A stretch of 64,000 nucleotides of DNA from Cryptomeria japonica (Eukaryota > Streptophyta > Pinopsida > Cupressales > Cupressaceae): assembly GCF_030272615.1 (NCBI RefSeq), contig NC_081406.1:232802396-232866395 (forward strand), written 5' to 3'. The notes under the pieces are model-generated. The model was not told the DNA's origin, searched no databases, and saw only the letters and a program-made list of their open reading frames with translations. The position numbers and the translations under genes were made by a program. This document shows, piece after piece, positions 1 through 10,135 of this stretch (positions are counted from its first letter, which is position 1; every line of letters starts with the position of its first letter).

Positions 1-199
1 TGTCTTCGACATAACCAAGTGTTTTCCATGCTATTCCAAGTGCCGGTGAACATTATATCCTGCCGATGTGCCAGATATCGGTGATTGTGCATAAGTCACT
101 TGCTTGTCGGTGAATGTTGTTGATTCTCTAAAGTGCCAGAGTTGATAAGTGTTTAGTAGGTGTTGACATCAATGACAAAACCATACCAAAATACCAACA
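1..199 (-). repeat. 3' LTR of copia A, partial
   Basis: This matches 4300-4498 base for base apart from about 12 substitutions. It ends in CCAACA at 199, which on the element strand is the LTR start TGTTGG. The rest of this LTR lies left of the window. Confidence 0.93.
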
Positions 200-575
200 A
201 TCTTTGCCATTGATGGAAACACAAGATGGAAAAACCATCAAAGTGCGAAAACAGAAATACCAAATACCACCAACAATCTAACAAAAGAGATCATAACCAG
301 AAATCAAAATACAGAGAGTAACAATCTCCCCAAAATAACAATCTCTCCCCAATGAATAATTTCTCCCCAAAAGATAATGTTTTTTTCCATATCAATCTCC
401 CCCCCTTTGACTTCAAATGCCAAAGTAGTAAGAAAACCATTTTTCAGATACAAAATACCAACCAATTCACTATACCAACTACTCAACTACTCCCGCTAAG
501 AAGTAGCTTTCTCATTGAAGCCGAAGTAAAAGATTTCTTTGTTATTTCTGTTGGTTGATGATTATCATCAACTAT

Positions 576-2145
576 CTAAGTTTCTACCAGTGGGGGTGTG
601 ACCCCAAGCTTGTCTCTGAGATATTCAAAAGTCTCCTTAGGTAGAGGTTTAGTGAAAATGTCTACAATCTTCTCTTTAGTATTCACATAAACTAGTTTAA
701 TTTATTTTCCCTCAACATTTTCCCTTAGAAAATTCAGTTTGATAGATACAAGTTTGGTTTTAGAATGTAATACCGGATTCTTTGATATATCAATTGCTGC
801 AGTGTTATCACAATAGATAGTAATAGGTTCCTTGCATTTTGCCTTTATATCCTTCAACATTTGTTTAAGCCATAGTACCTGTGTATAGTTGGTTGTTGCT
901 GCAACATATTTTGATTTAGTTGTTGATAAAGATGTACAACTTTGTTTCTTACTCAACCAAGAAATTAATATGCTTCCAAGAAAAAATGCTCAACCGATGG
1001 TGTTTTTTCTATCATCCACATCTCTTGCCCAATTTGCATCTGTGTATTCACATAATTCAAATTTTTCATCTCTAGGATACCATAATCCAAGATTTGTAGT
1101 GCCTTATAAGTACCGAAAAATCCTTTTTACTGTTGATTCATGATCTTCTCTAGGATTACTCTGAAATCTTGAAACAATACATACTGCATTCATGATATCA
1201 GGTTTGGTTTGTGTCAAATACAGTAAACCTCCTATCATAGATTTGTACCTAGTCGGATTAATAAGTGTAGATTCATCCCTTAGTGATAATTTGTCATTTG
1301 TTGTCATAGGTGTGCTTACCAGTTTAGAGTTCTCCATCACAAATTTCTTTAATAACTCCTTCAAGTACTTAGATTGACTCAAGAATATACCTTTATCAAT
1401 CTGTGAAATCTGTAATCCTAAAAAGAATTTTATTTCTCCAATCATAGAAATTTCAAACTCTTGTTGCATTTTAATAGAAAAGTCTTTACATAATACATCT
1501 TCTCCTCCAAAGATTATATCATCAACAAAAACTTCTATATGCAAGATGTCATCATTTGTCACTTTATAATATAAGTTTCTGTCAACATTACCTTTAGAAA
1601 AACCAATCTTCAAAAGATACTTATCCAATCTTGCATACCAAGCTCTTGGAGCTTGTTTTCCTTAGCTTGCAAACCATATCTTTGTTATCTGTCAAAGAAA
1701 ATCCATCAGGTTGTTCAATGTAAACTTCTTCTTCGAGATCTCCATTTAGAAATGCACATTTAATATCCATTTGATATACTTTGTAGTTCTTGTGTGCTGC
1801 AAAAGCCAAAAATAATTTGACTGCCTCAATTCTAGCTATAGGTGCAAAGGTTTCATTATAATCAATTCCTTCTTTCTGAGAATATCCCTTACACACTAGT
1901 CTTGCTTTATTCCTGATTACCTTACCATCTTCATTAAGTTTGTTTCTGAATACCCAATTTGTTCCAATCCCATTTTTGTCTTTAGGTTGGGGAACTAATG
2001 TCCAAGTGTTATTCTTTTCAATTTTCTCTAATTCTTCTTCCATAGCTTTAATCCAGTGTTTATCTTCACATGCCTCATTAATTGATGATGGTTCAATTTG
2101 AGAAATCAGACATACCTCTTCATTTGCCAGCATTCCTCTTTTCAT
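576..2145 (-). pseudogene. Copia A reverse transcriptase and RNase H, decayed
   Basis: This is the C-terminal part of the copia polyprotein, which copies element RNA to DNA and removes the RNA strand. The reverse transcriptase starts with the linker [17 protein letters not shown] and [14 protein letters not shown], followed by [16 protein letters not shown] and [21 protein letters not shown]. The catalytic box reads FVDDIIFGG (usually YVDD). RNase H shows QSCTSLSTTKSKYVAA and YCDNTAAIDISKNPVLHSKT. The polyprotein ends FEYLRDKLGVTPPLVET with its stop at 576-578. Near 1650 a small deletion removes roughly the ALYGLK block and shifts the frame, so the enzyme is split and inactive. Family is certain; precise copia lineage is not assigned. 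Confidence 0.93.
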
Positions 2146-2160
2146 AACTCCTTTATACTT

Positions 2161-3081
2161 GTTTCCAATTATCTAATCTTCAGAGTGATTCAATCTTACA
2201 TACTGAGCTGTCTTTGTTTGTTGTTGTTCCTCAGTTACTGTGGAATTTTCAGATGATACTGGTGTAACTGGATCTTCATTCTGTATGGGTGGGTTCAATG
2301 TAGGTTCATTTGTTAGAATATTTTTTACTGGTTCAGAGTCTATATACCTTGAAGTTCCTCTAAATTGTTCATCAATCTTCACATTTGTACTCTCAACAAT
2401 TTTCTGCAATCTTTTGTTAAAAAATCTATATGCCTTGCTCTTAGATGAATAACCAAGAAATATTCCTTCATCACTTCTAGGATCAAATTTGCCAATATAC
2501 TCATCTCTTCTAATATAGCATTTACTTCCATATATTCTAAAATATTTAAGAGTAGGAGTAATACCAAACCATAGTTCATGAGGGGTCTTGCCGGTTTCAC
2601 CTTTGGTGTGAGCTTTGTTGAATGTATAGACTGATGTACTTACTACCTCTCTCCAATATACATGTGGTAGATTTTCTTCTGATAACATACTTCTTGCTGC
2701 ATCCAAAATAGTTCTATTTTTCCTTTCAACAACTCCATTTTGTTGTGGTGTCCGGGGTGTTGATAACTATCTTCTGATTCCATTCACTTCATAGAATACA
2801 TTAAATTCCTTAGATGTAAATTCTCCTCGATCTGATCTTAGACATTTGATTTTCTTACCGGTTTCATTCTCTACCATTTCTTTGAATAGTTTGAACTTCC
2901 CAAGTGCTTCTGATTTTTCTATGAGAAAAGTAACCCAACACATTCTAGAGTAGTCATCAATGATTAGCATGAAATATCTATCACCTTGCAAACTTTTAGT
3001 TCTAGCTGGACCACATAAATCAATATGAATTAAGTCAAGAGCATTATTTGATTTTTCTAGAATACTTTTAAAAGTAGCTCT
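2161..3081 (-). pseudogene. Copia A integrase core and C-terminal region, decayed
   Basis: Integrase would join element cDNA into the genome. Visible motifs are IHIDLCGPARTKSLQGDRYF, IIDDYSRMCWVTFL, CLRSDRGEFTS (one Gly of the usual RSDxGGEF is missing), then a TAG where a Gln codon is expected just before LSTPRTPQQNGVVERKNRT, and the downstream YGSKCYIRRDEYIGKFDP and EGIFLGYS blocks. The zinc-binding N-terminus is absent because a deletion fuses gag directly to this region at 3082-3093. A linker rich in Thr, Pro and Glu follows and ends at a stop near 2173, just upstream of the reverse transcriptase. Confidence 0.9.
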
Positions 3082-3380
3082 AACTTGTTTTCCAAATGAT
3101 CCCAAATAGCTTTAGCAGTTGATCTATCTAATAATCCCATGATTTTCTGATCTGTTAATTCACTCAACAGTGCTTCTTTTGCTTTGCAATCATTTTCTTC
3201 ATCTTTTCCTAAGGTAGGTGGATTAGGCTGACTAGGAGTAGGAGTAGTATAGCCATTCTTTATAACTTCACAGATGTCCTTTCTAATGCAATTCAGATGT
3301 GTCTCCATTCTGATCTTCCATATGCCATAGTTGGTTCCATCAAGTTTAGGACTGTCCTTCCTGAAATAGTTAGTAGACAT
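3082..3380 (-). pseudogene. Copia A gag N-terminal fragment
   Basis: Gag forms the virus-like particle. The start MSTNYFRKDSPKLDGTNY and the motif YGIWKIRMETHL are the usual copia gag opening, and AIWDHLE follows. The start codon lies 43 bases downstream of the primer binding site, separated by a leader also seen in elements C and D. The frame stops 11 codons after a 12-base stretch (3082-3093, plus strand AACTTGTTTTCC) that also spells the integrase residues GKQV in the other frame. Zinc knuckle, protease and the pre-integrase domain are missing, consistent with a deletion between two copies of this short word. Confidence 0.88.
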
Positions 3381-3423
3381 TAGATCTCCTCAAGCTGTTA
3401 AACTTCTACAAAAAGAGGACTAA

Positions 3424-3435
3424 GCTCTGATACCA
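3424..3435 (-). other. Primer binding site of copia A
   Basis: The element strand reads TGGTATCAGAGC, complementary to the 3' end of plant initiator Met tRNA. It lies 2 bases inside the 5' LTR end and marks the start point of minus-strand DNA synthesis. Confidence 0.93.
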
Positions 3436-3680
3436 ATTGTTAGGTCCCAGAGACAATTGAGAGGGGGGGGCTGAATCAGTTGTCTAATAAATTCAAATAA
3501 AAAAAAACTTAACCAACTTAATGCTTAATATTGGTAAACCAGTCTTTTATACCAGTAGACAGTTTTATTAGTTAGTTGCAATACTAGTAAGGATTAATGC
3601 ATGAAACAAAAAGACAAAGTCATCCACAACACATAACAAAAATATTTGTACGTGGAAACCTTGTAAGGGGAAAAACCATG

Positions 3681-3756
3681 GTGGGAAACCTTACCCACAA
3701 TCAGATGATACTACTGCAAATAGTATGTGTATACAAATGGGGTCTGCACATGCAGA
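3681..3756 (-). other. Three-hairpin block in LTR of copia A
   Basis: Three short inverted repeats follow one another: GTGGG/CCCAC (3681-3685, 3694-3698), ATACTA/TAGTAT (3708-3713, 3721-3726) and TCTGCA-CA-TGCAGA (3743-3756). They lie between the TATA-like box and the primer site, so they would be in the transcribed leader. Other families keep the pairing with different bases. The function is unknown. Confidence 0.6.
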
Positions 3757-4022
3757 AAGGCCAAGCACCTAGAGTTCACTGCTCAAACACAAATAGGAGT
3801 CACACTGACTACAATTGGATGGTTAAATCCAATAAGGATGTACTTCTCAAATTAGCATCTTTCTATGCTAGATTTAGTACCAGTGGAGTTCTGATTGTCT
3901 TCACCAAAACCTTCCTTCAACCTTCAAATGATGTATGTGTGTATAGGTCTTCTTATTCTCGCATATACCTTCACACAATTCTTTTTCACATTCCACACAT
4001 GATCTTACAAATAAAATCTTAC

Positions 4023-4030
4023 ATTTATAT
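4023..4030 (-). promoter_or_regulatory. TATA-like box of LTR A
   Basis: The minus strand reads ATATAAAT about 590 bases upstream of the primer site. Comparable boxes sit at similar places in the LTRs of C (10723, 40931), D (33124, 36358), G (46157), L (15571, 21901), K (11733, 25362) and A2 (61337). Confidence 0.5.
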
Positions 4031-4849
4031 CATAACCTAAGACTAATTTTAGTAGGTCGGCTCTAAAGGATATTACAATAAAATCAATTTACAAACAAAA
4101 CAATGTCTGATGCAATAACCTATTCAACATGTCAGCTTGATGCATTTGCAACAATAATAAGACATCTCCATAGCGTTTCATGCTAATCTGAAAAAGATAA
4201 ACATGCCAGTGTATATCCTGGACCTATTTGTCGGTAACAACAAATATGCAAATACAAATATGCCAATGAACAAAACTCCAAGACAAAGTGTCCAAATGAT
4301 GTCTTAGACATAACCAAGTGTTTTCCATGCTATTGCAAGTGCCGGTGAACATTATATCTTGCCGGTGTGCTAGATATTAGTGAGTGTGCATAAGTCACTT
4401 GCTTGCCGATGAATGTTGTTGATTCTCCAAAGTGCCAAAGTTGATAAGTGTTTAGTAGGTGTTGACATCAATGACAAAACCATACCAAAATACCAACAAT
4501 CTTGTTACATGTTCGATCTGATGTTTAAAATATTCAAGGTAACAATACCCCCGATGAGGTCACAAAACCTGCCCCCACTCTAGATAGTACTCGATATGGA
4601 TATTTACATTGATCACCAAGCCATGGTGGGATATGATTTGGATAACTGATTTATATAAATCAAGGACAGTGACTACGTTGTATGTCTAAGATTGATATGG
4701 CGTGTATAAGTTTTCTGTGATGGACATGGGCTTAGATCAAATGGATAAAGATATGATATAAGTATTGATAGATGGAGGAGCCATTTTCTCACAAGTGGCG
4801 CTTGCTGCCAAGTTTTGAACACTTGTTTTTTATTGCACTTTTTTAATTT

Positions 4850-6030
4850 TTCATTTTTTTGTATTTTTTTTATTTTTTTGTTTTTTCTGTGCATTGGATG
4901 ACTCAAGTGTAGAATCTTCAAATGAATGTTGTTGGTTGGTTTGTCGAGTACACCCCCTTTTGAATTTGACAATTGATATGCTCCTGATCTATAGGATGAT
5001 ATAATGACAAAGGGTCCTAACTAGTTAGGTTCAAATTTCCCCTTCTTTTCTCGATCTTGCTAATTTCTGGGATTTTACTTTAGGACAAGATCACCAAATT
5101 TGAAAGCCCTTGGGATGACTTTGTGATTATAGTTTTTGCACATTCATTGCTAATATGCCTTTAGATGGTCATAGGCACGTTGTCATTTTTCATCAAGAAT
5201 CTCTAGTTCCTGCAACCTGTTTAGTCGATATTCCTCATCCGGTATGAGGCCCTTCAAAGATACTTGAAGAGATGAGATTTCTACATCAAGAGGTATAATT
5301 TCTTCTGAATCATACACCAATGAATATGGTGTAGCCCCTGTGGGTGTGTGGATTCTCATTTTGTAGGCCCAAAGTGTTGGATTCTGTTGTACATACCAAT
5401 CCTTGCCAACATAATTCAATGTTTTCTTGAGACTTTTCAAGATTGTTTTGTTTGATGCTTCCGCTTGGTCATTCCCCCATGGGTAGTATGGTGTGGAAAA
5501 GCGATGTTGTATTTTGAATCATTCACATATCTCTTGCAAATCTTGATTTTTGAAAGGACATCCATTATCCGGGATGATGGAACTTAGAATGCTATATCTA
5601 TAAATGAGATAGTTGAGGATGAATGATGAGACCTACTTTCCTGTCATGGTGGTCATTGGGACTACTTCGATCTACTTGGTGATAATGAACTTATGCCCAT
5701 TTGAAGAGGAAGGATGAATCTTTCCTACCAGATCAAGTCCCCATTGACAGAAAGGCTAAGATATGGTGAATAGTTGTAGCTCCTGTGTTGGTACATGTAT
5801 GATGTTACCATGAATTTGACATTTAGGACATTTACTAGCAAATTGATAGGACTCTCTTTCCATTTTCAACCAGTAATATACCATTATTAGAAGTTTATTA
5901 GCAAGAGTAGGACCACTTGAATGCATACCATAAATACCAATGTGAAGCTCATGTAAGGCGGAGTTAGATTCATTATGATCGAGGCATCGAAGAAGAGTGC
6001 CATCTAGACCTCAGTGGTAAAGTATGTCAG
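4850..6030 (-). pseudogene. Tat-type integrase, decayed
   Basis: In order on the minus strand one sees an N-terminal zinc-binding region (HELHIGIYGMHSSGPTLANK, later KCPKCQIHGN), the segment WGLDLVGKIHPSSSNGHKF, the catalytic block IIPDNGCPFKNQDLQEIC, the box STPYYPWGNDQAEASNKT, then TPTGATPYSLVYDSEE and SLQVSLKGLIPDEEYRLNRL, and a C-terminal GPFVIISSYRSGAYQLSNSK segment. Several stops and a Gly-to-Asp change in the usual PQGNGQAEA box show it is dead. The GATPYSLVYGTEA-like ending is what marks the Tat group. Confidence 0.85.
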
Positions 6031-6740
6031 CGGTTAAGGTATAGCAGGTGGCTTGTCAGATGAAGCTTCATTTTTGGTTGCAAGATAGGTTAGGTAGGAG
6101 AGTATTTTTTTGAGATAATCATAGATCTTCCTATATAGAGGGGAATCAAAACTGATCAAGGTACAGATGACTTGGGATGAAGAATTATCATAGGTTGGGA
6201 AAAATAATTGCTCCACTAGGAATTCGTAACAATTTTGTCTATCTAGAATTTGTAGAAGTGATGCAATAGCGGCCATTGCATCAAAAACTCTACTATCCAA
6301 TCTTGGAATTTTCTCAAAGGTGATTTGCACAAAGTACTTTTTGAAATCATCCACAATTATCTTGTAAGGCATTAGCTTATAATATTTCATCTAATAGTCA
6401 TCGTTGATCTGGTTGATAACTAATTGAGAATCCCCATAGACTTAATTTTATGATTCTTCATTATAAAAGTACTTTGATTCCTGTTACCAGTGCTTCATAT
6501 TCAACAATGTTGTTAGTGCATGGAAACATCAGTTTGTAAGATCTTGGAATTGTGTGCCCCTTTGGAGTGACGAATAGGATGCTGGCACTCGATCCATGTT
6601 GTGTATAGGATCCATCAAAGTATAGGGTCCATTACTTGGGTGTGATAGTAAGCACATCCATATCTATAAATTCCACCTGTAGTGGGTGTTGGTCTGGTAG
6701 TGGTGCTTCTGCCAGTTGATCTACAATTTCTAGGGAGCAA
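6031..6740 (-). pseudogene. Tat-type RNase H region, decayed
   Basis: The minus strand reads WTLYFDGSYTQHGSSASILF, the first Asp-bearing strand of an RNase H fold, then SYKLMFPCTNNIVEYEAL with the second acidic residue, and after stops LMPYKIIVDDFKKYFVQITF, FDAMAAIASLLQI and YEFLVEQLFFPTY. Upstream, CSLEIVDQLAEAPLPDQHPL is the connection to reverse transcriptase. The sequence becomes unrecognisable as gypsy near 6740, where the plus-strand ORF of J begins. Confidence 0.8.
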
Positions 6741-7422
6741 AATGGGTATAATGAAAGAAGTTGTTCAAAGGGATAGGAAGAAAAATATACTAAAGGAGGA
6801 GGACATGGTAAAGCCCCCCCCAAAAAACCTACCTCCACCCCTCCCAAGCCAAGGTAAGCCTAGTAAACACCTACCTCTAGTGCACATAAGCCTATCCCTC
6901 CACCCAAACCACAAGACAAGTCAACTGGTGGAGTCAAGAAAAGGAAGAAGGAGAAGCCACACAATGCATATGTTGCAGCCACTACTGAGGATATAGAAAT
7001 AAAATTTTATGAAGTAGTGAAATAGGTGAAGAGGAAAACTACCTATGCTAGGGTAGTGAAGAAGCCTCAATCTAGTGAAGCCCAGCTGACCAAGAAGCGA
7101 AGGAAAAAATCTAAGCCATCCAATAGAGCTAGAGCAAGAAAGAAGAAAAATTCTAGATTGGATGAAGTTGTGAAGTCTAGCAAGGTAGAAGGTACTTATG
7201 ATGTTGTGCCCCCAATGACATTAAATGAAATTATTGTTGAAGTCCTTAAGGAAGGTAATCTAAAGAATGTACCTATATATTATGAAAACTATGATGATAA
7301 TGATCAAAGAGCTATAAAAGAAGTAGTTGTAAAATATATGAATGTTTATAGTAAAACATTAATAGAATTATCATCTATGATATCCAAGAGCCTATATGAT
7401 ATTTTGGATGCAAGGAGACATA
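6741..7422 (+). pseudogene. J protein, N-terminal part and core domain
   Basis: This is an unrecognised protein. An upstream segment rich in Lys and Pro (KKRKKEKPHNAYVAATTED) is separated by one TAG from a Lys/Arg-rich stretch at 7026-7150 (KKRRKKSKPSNRARARKKKN). Then comes a core at about 7218-7418 with LKNVPIYYENY, YMNVYSKTL and ISKSLYDILDAR. The core aligns with proteins of D (about 35138-35335) and L (about 17797-17991). It is cut by LTR B1 at 7422 and resumes at 9920. Basic stretches may bind nucleic acid, but that is inference. Confidence 0.65.
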
Positions 7423-9914
7423 TGTAAGACACAATGCACCATTGAGAGGGGGAGGGGGTGAATCAATGGTTCTCAAATGTTTTCCCTTTAGCAATCCTAT
7501 GTGAGCATACCGGTTATTAGATCTAACTATGAATAGACTCACTGGTTAGTGAGGAGACTAACTCAAATGCAAACACTCACAAATAGACATCGCATGACAC
7601 TAACATATATGAGGAAAACCCAAGATGGGAAAAACCTCGGTGAGCAATGTTGCTGGAGTCTACTACTCCAATCTAGCCTCACAATGAAAACACAGTTACA
7701 AAGTTTAGGGCACCAACCCAAGGAGAACCAACCCCTGACTTTAGGGCACCAACCCAAGGAGCTACAACCCCTACCTAATTTTTGGGATACAACCCAAACA
7801 AGAACCAACCCCTGTCTTTAGGGCACCAACCCAAGGAGAACCAACCCCTGACTTTAGGGCACCAACCCAAGGAGCTACAACCCCTACCTAATTTTTGGGA
7901 TACAACCCAAACAAGAACCAACCCCTATCTTTAGGGCACCAACCCAAGGAGAACCAACCCCTGACTTTAGGGCACCAACCCAAGGAATTGAAAACCCTGC
8001 ACTGAGATACAAATCAATGTTCATAACGTAAACTTAAATTACAAAAGTAGTTATCTTGTTACAAGTGAATCTTGCAACCATTTCATGTATCTTACTTTGT
8101 CGATGAGATACATTCTCTACTACATCGATTCACTCTTCTACTGCTCTCTTCTGCTGCATAACTATTGGTAAACTCTATCGGTAGACCTCTCCTCTTCTTC
8201 TTCTCTATTGAATCTCCAACTTTCTCTCTTCTCTTCACCGGTATAACACTTTGTTAGTTCTCTGTTTGTCTTCTCTGCAACCTCCTTCACTTCTTCTTTT
8301 CTGGTATGAACACTATCGGTTCTTATCTCCTACTGGTTGAACACTTCAACTAGGTTCTCCCTCACTCTCACTCACTTCTTAGATGCTCTTTAAGCACTTG
8401 GTTGATTTTATCTTATATATAAAAGTATCATACTTCATAGTAGCACAATGCTCTTTTATACATCAGCAACAAACAATCTCTTTGGCCTTCATACTTATAG
8501 ACATGTTTTCCCGCCAAAGCCCAATTCAAAATCCAGATGGTTAGGGTTTTCTCACCATCCTCAAGGCAAACCAAATCCAATTAGATCTTGCTTGATCTGA
8601 TCTTCCTAACATCCATCTGCACAAGTCCACCATCAACGCACCTTCCAGAACATGGCTTCCTACTTCAGCAACCTGCAAACAGTCTGTCTACATACTTCTT
8701 GGTCAATCACCATTAATGGTATGATGGGTTGCTTTAACTACTCCGATCTGCTTGATCAATCTATCCTTGATCCTCTCTTGTCTATTTAATCTCAAGCCAC
8801 ATACTTATGCAACTTCACCTTGATCTTTGCAGTCTTCTTTAAAGTTGACACCTACCCCGTCGATGTACATTCCATCTTTATCTGATGCAGGTTTGCCACC
8901 TTGATTCCATGTGCTATCCAAGTCGACTAGTTCTACCACCTTGACTCTTCATGTTGGTCCCCATAGGATCACCGACCAAACATTCTACCGGTTCCTCCTT
9001 TCTATCGGTTTACTAACCCTTTCGGTCTCACTCACTATATCGGTTACCTCATCATGTCTTCCCTCATCTGGAATTATCGATGGAACTCCTTGACTAGTTA
9101 TCAGACATGTCCATTCAAAGCATGCTCATTCCCACAAAGTGGGAAGTCTTCTTCATCTACACCTTGTCAATATTACCGGTGAACATACATATCGGTAAAC
9201 ACTCTTGATGACACCCTATCATCAATCTTCATAAGACTTCATCTCCAATCAGGTCACATTCTACTCTAAATGCATCTACTCAGCCCTGCCTTCTCCCTGA
9301 TCACATGCACTTAAGACATTCCCTCAATTCACTGGTAGATCTAGTGTGAACCTTTAAGTACTTCCCTTTACCTCTTCACTCTTGTCTGACCAAACTATAA
9401 TGCACATAATGCATAATAGGAGATAAGCTCCACTTACTGGTGGAGTGACACCTTGTCTTCTACATCCTGCAATGTACTCATGTGTCTTCCCTATTTATGC
9501 AACATCTCTTCAAATAGGCACATGTGATCTGATGTGGGCACATTCATTGTCAGTCATTTCTTCTCATGATGACTGCATCTTCATCAGGTGGGAGTCATGT
9601 TGTTCTGTAACCTCAAAGCATACCTATGATCGGTTCATCCTCCTCTTCCAGTGTTGATGTGGTCTAGATAAAATTTTTCCTCTTCATCACAAACAACCAG
9701 TCAAACACCTCTCTATCTCATCACACAAGTCAGACACTAACTCATGTACTAGTGAATCCTAAGGTCATCTTCCTTACCTTACTAGTGTTCTACAACATAA
9801 GGTGATATCCAAGATATCACATTTTGTACTCCTCCATAGTAATGTTGCACATACATCTCTTCTACCGGTGGTCATCCCATACTGGTTGACATCAATGACA
9901 ACATAATGCTAACA
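7423..9914 (-). repeat. Solo LTR B1 (2.5 kb)
   Basis: It runs from TGTAAGACAC to GCTAACA and is flanked by perfect ACATA (7418-7422 and 9915-9919), with no internal region or second LTR, so it is a solo LTR left by LTR-LTR recombination. The same family recurs as B2 at 31280. It has the G-rich box near 7445, a GGAGT/ACTCC hairpin (7655-7669), and a tandem repeat at 7708-7986. Short open frames inside it (for example 8911-9093 and 9445-9657) have no family features. Confidence 0.9.
7708..7986. repeat. 113-bp tandem repeat in LTR B1
   Basis: Units start at 7708, 7821 and 7934, exactly 113 bases apart; two are complete and the third is partial. Each unit is built of two 36-bp subunits starting GGGCACCAACCC and a 41-bp divergent subunit. 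LTR B2 has only about three subunits at 31560-31665, so copy number varies within the family. Confidence 0.9.
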
Positions 9915-9919
9915 ACATA

Positions 9920-10135
9920 CAACCAACTTGGAGGATGAAAGAATAAAATAATATGTATTAGTGAATTTGTCTTTTGTCATTTCTAAAGCTGAACTTGATA
10001 AATTGTTAAAGATTGCTAAGGATAGATTCAAAAGTAAGAAGAGAGTAATAAAATAATGCTCAAGAAGATAGATGAAGTTTTTAAAGAGATAGAAGCAATT
10101 TTGATAGAATTTTTGAAAGAACATATGTATGATGT
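9920..10135 (+). pseudogene. J protein, middle piece
   Basis: After excision of LTR B1 this follows directly on the core domain: the frame goes on as TNLEDERIK and, after a frame slip, FVISKAELDKLLKIAKDRFK. That parallels the D protein just after its core, where IDDLIAQANQTVF follows. An amphipathic segment MLKKIDEVFKEIEAILIEF lies at 10056-10112. Copia C interrupts it at 10136 with duplication GATGT (10131-10135 and 41552-41556). It is very short and decayed, so assignment rests on context. Confidence 0.55.

Larger units (their letters stand above)
1..4498 (-). mobile_element. Ty1/copia element A (3' LTR cut by window edge)
   Basis: Reading on the minus strand, the order is 5' LTR (3438-4498), primer binding site (3424-3435), gag start, integrase, reverse transcriptase, RNase H and 3' LTR (1-199, cut by the window edge). 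Domain order integrase before reverse transcriptase defines copia. The two LTRs can be compared over 199 bp and differ at roughly 12 positions by eye. The stretch 200-575 is the untranslated tail between the pol stop and the 3' LTR; it is pyrimidine-rich on the plus strand and holds no gene. The polypurine tract next to the 3' LTR is eroded: the G-run seen in related elements is missing at 200-210. A second copy of the same family starts at 60755. Confidence 0.93.
3438..4498 (-). repeat. 5' LTR of copia A (1061 bp)
   Basis: The plus strand runs TGTTAGGTCC to ATACCAACA. Its length equals that of the LTR at 60755-61815. It carries the G-rich box GAGAGGGGGGGGCTGAATCA near 3458, the hairpin block at 3681-3756, and a TATA-like box. 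The bases after it, ATCTT (4499-4503), are probably one copy of the target duplication; the other would be left of the window. Confidence 0.95.
4504..6740 (-). mobile_element. Tat-type Ty3/gypsy fragment
   Basis: This is a piece of gypsy pol on the minus strand running from RNase H to the end of integrase. It has no LTRs in the window: copia A abuts it on the left and the plus-strand element J begins on its right near 6740. The part 4504-4850 lies downstream of integrase and contains a long poly-T tract (4827-4890) but no recognisable gene. Lineage is called from the integrase ending and the RNase H block, both typical of plant Tat elements. Confidence 0.8.

Noticed and set aside
7708-7986. 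CRISPR-like regular repeat
   Set aside because: Units are contiguous 36-41 bp subunits without unique spacers, inside a plant LTR.
8911-9657. Ser/Thr-rich open frames with possible secretion signals
   Set aside because: They lie inside solo LTR B1 and no counterpart is evident in B2.
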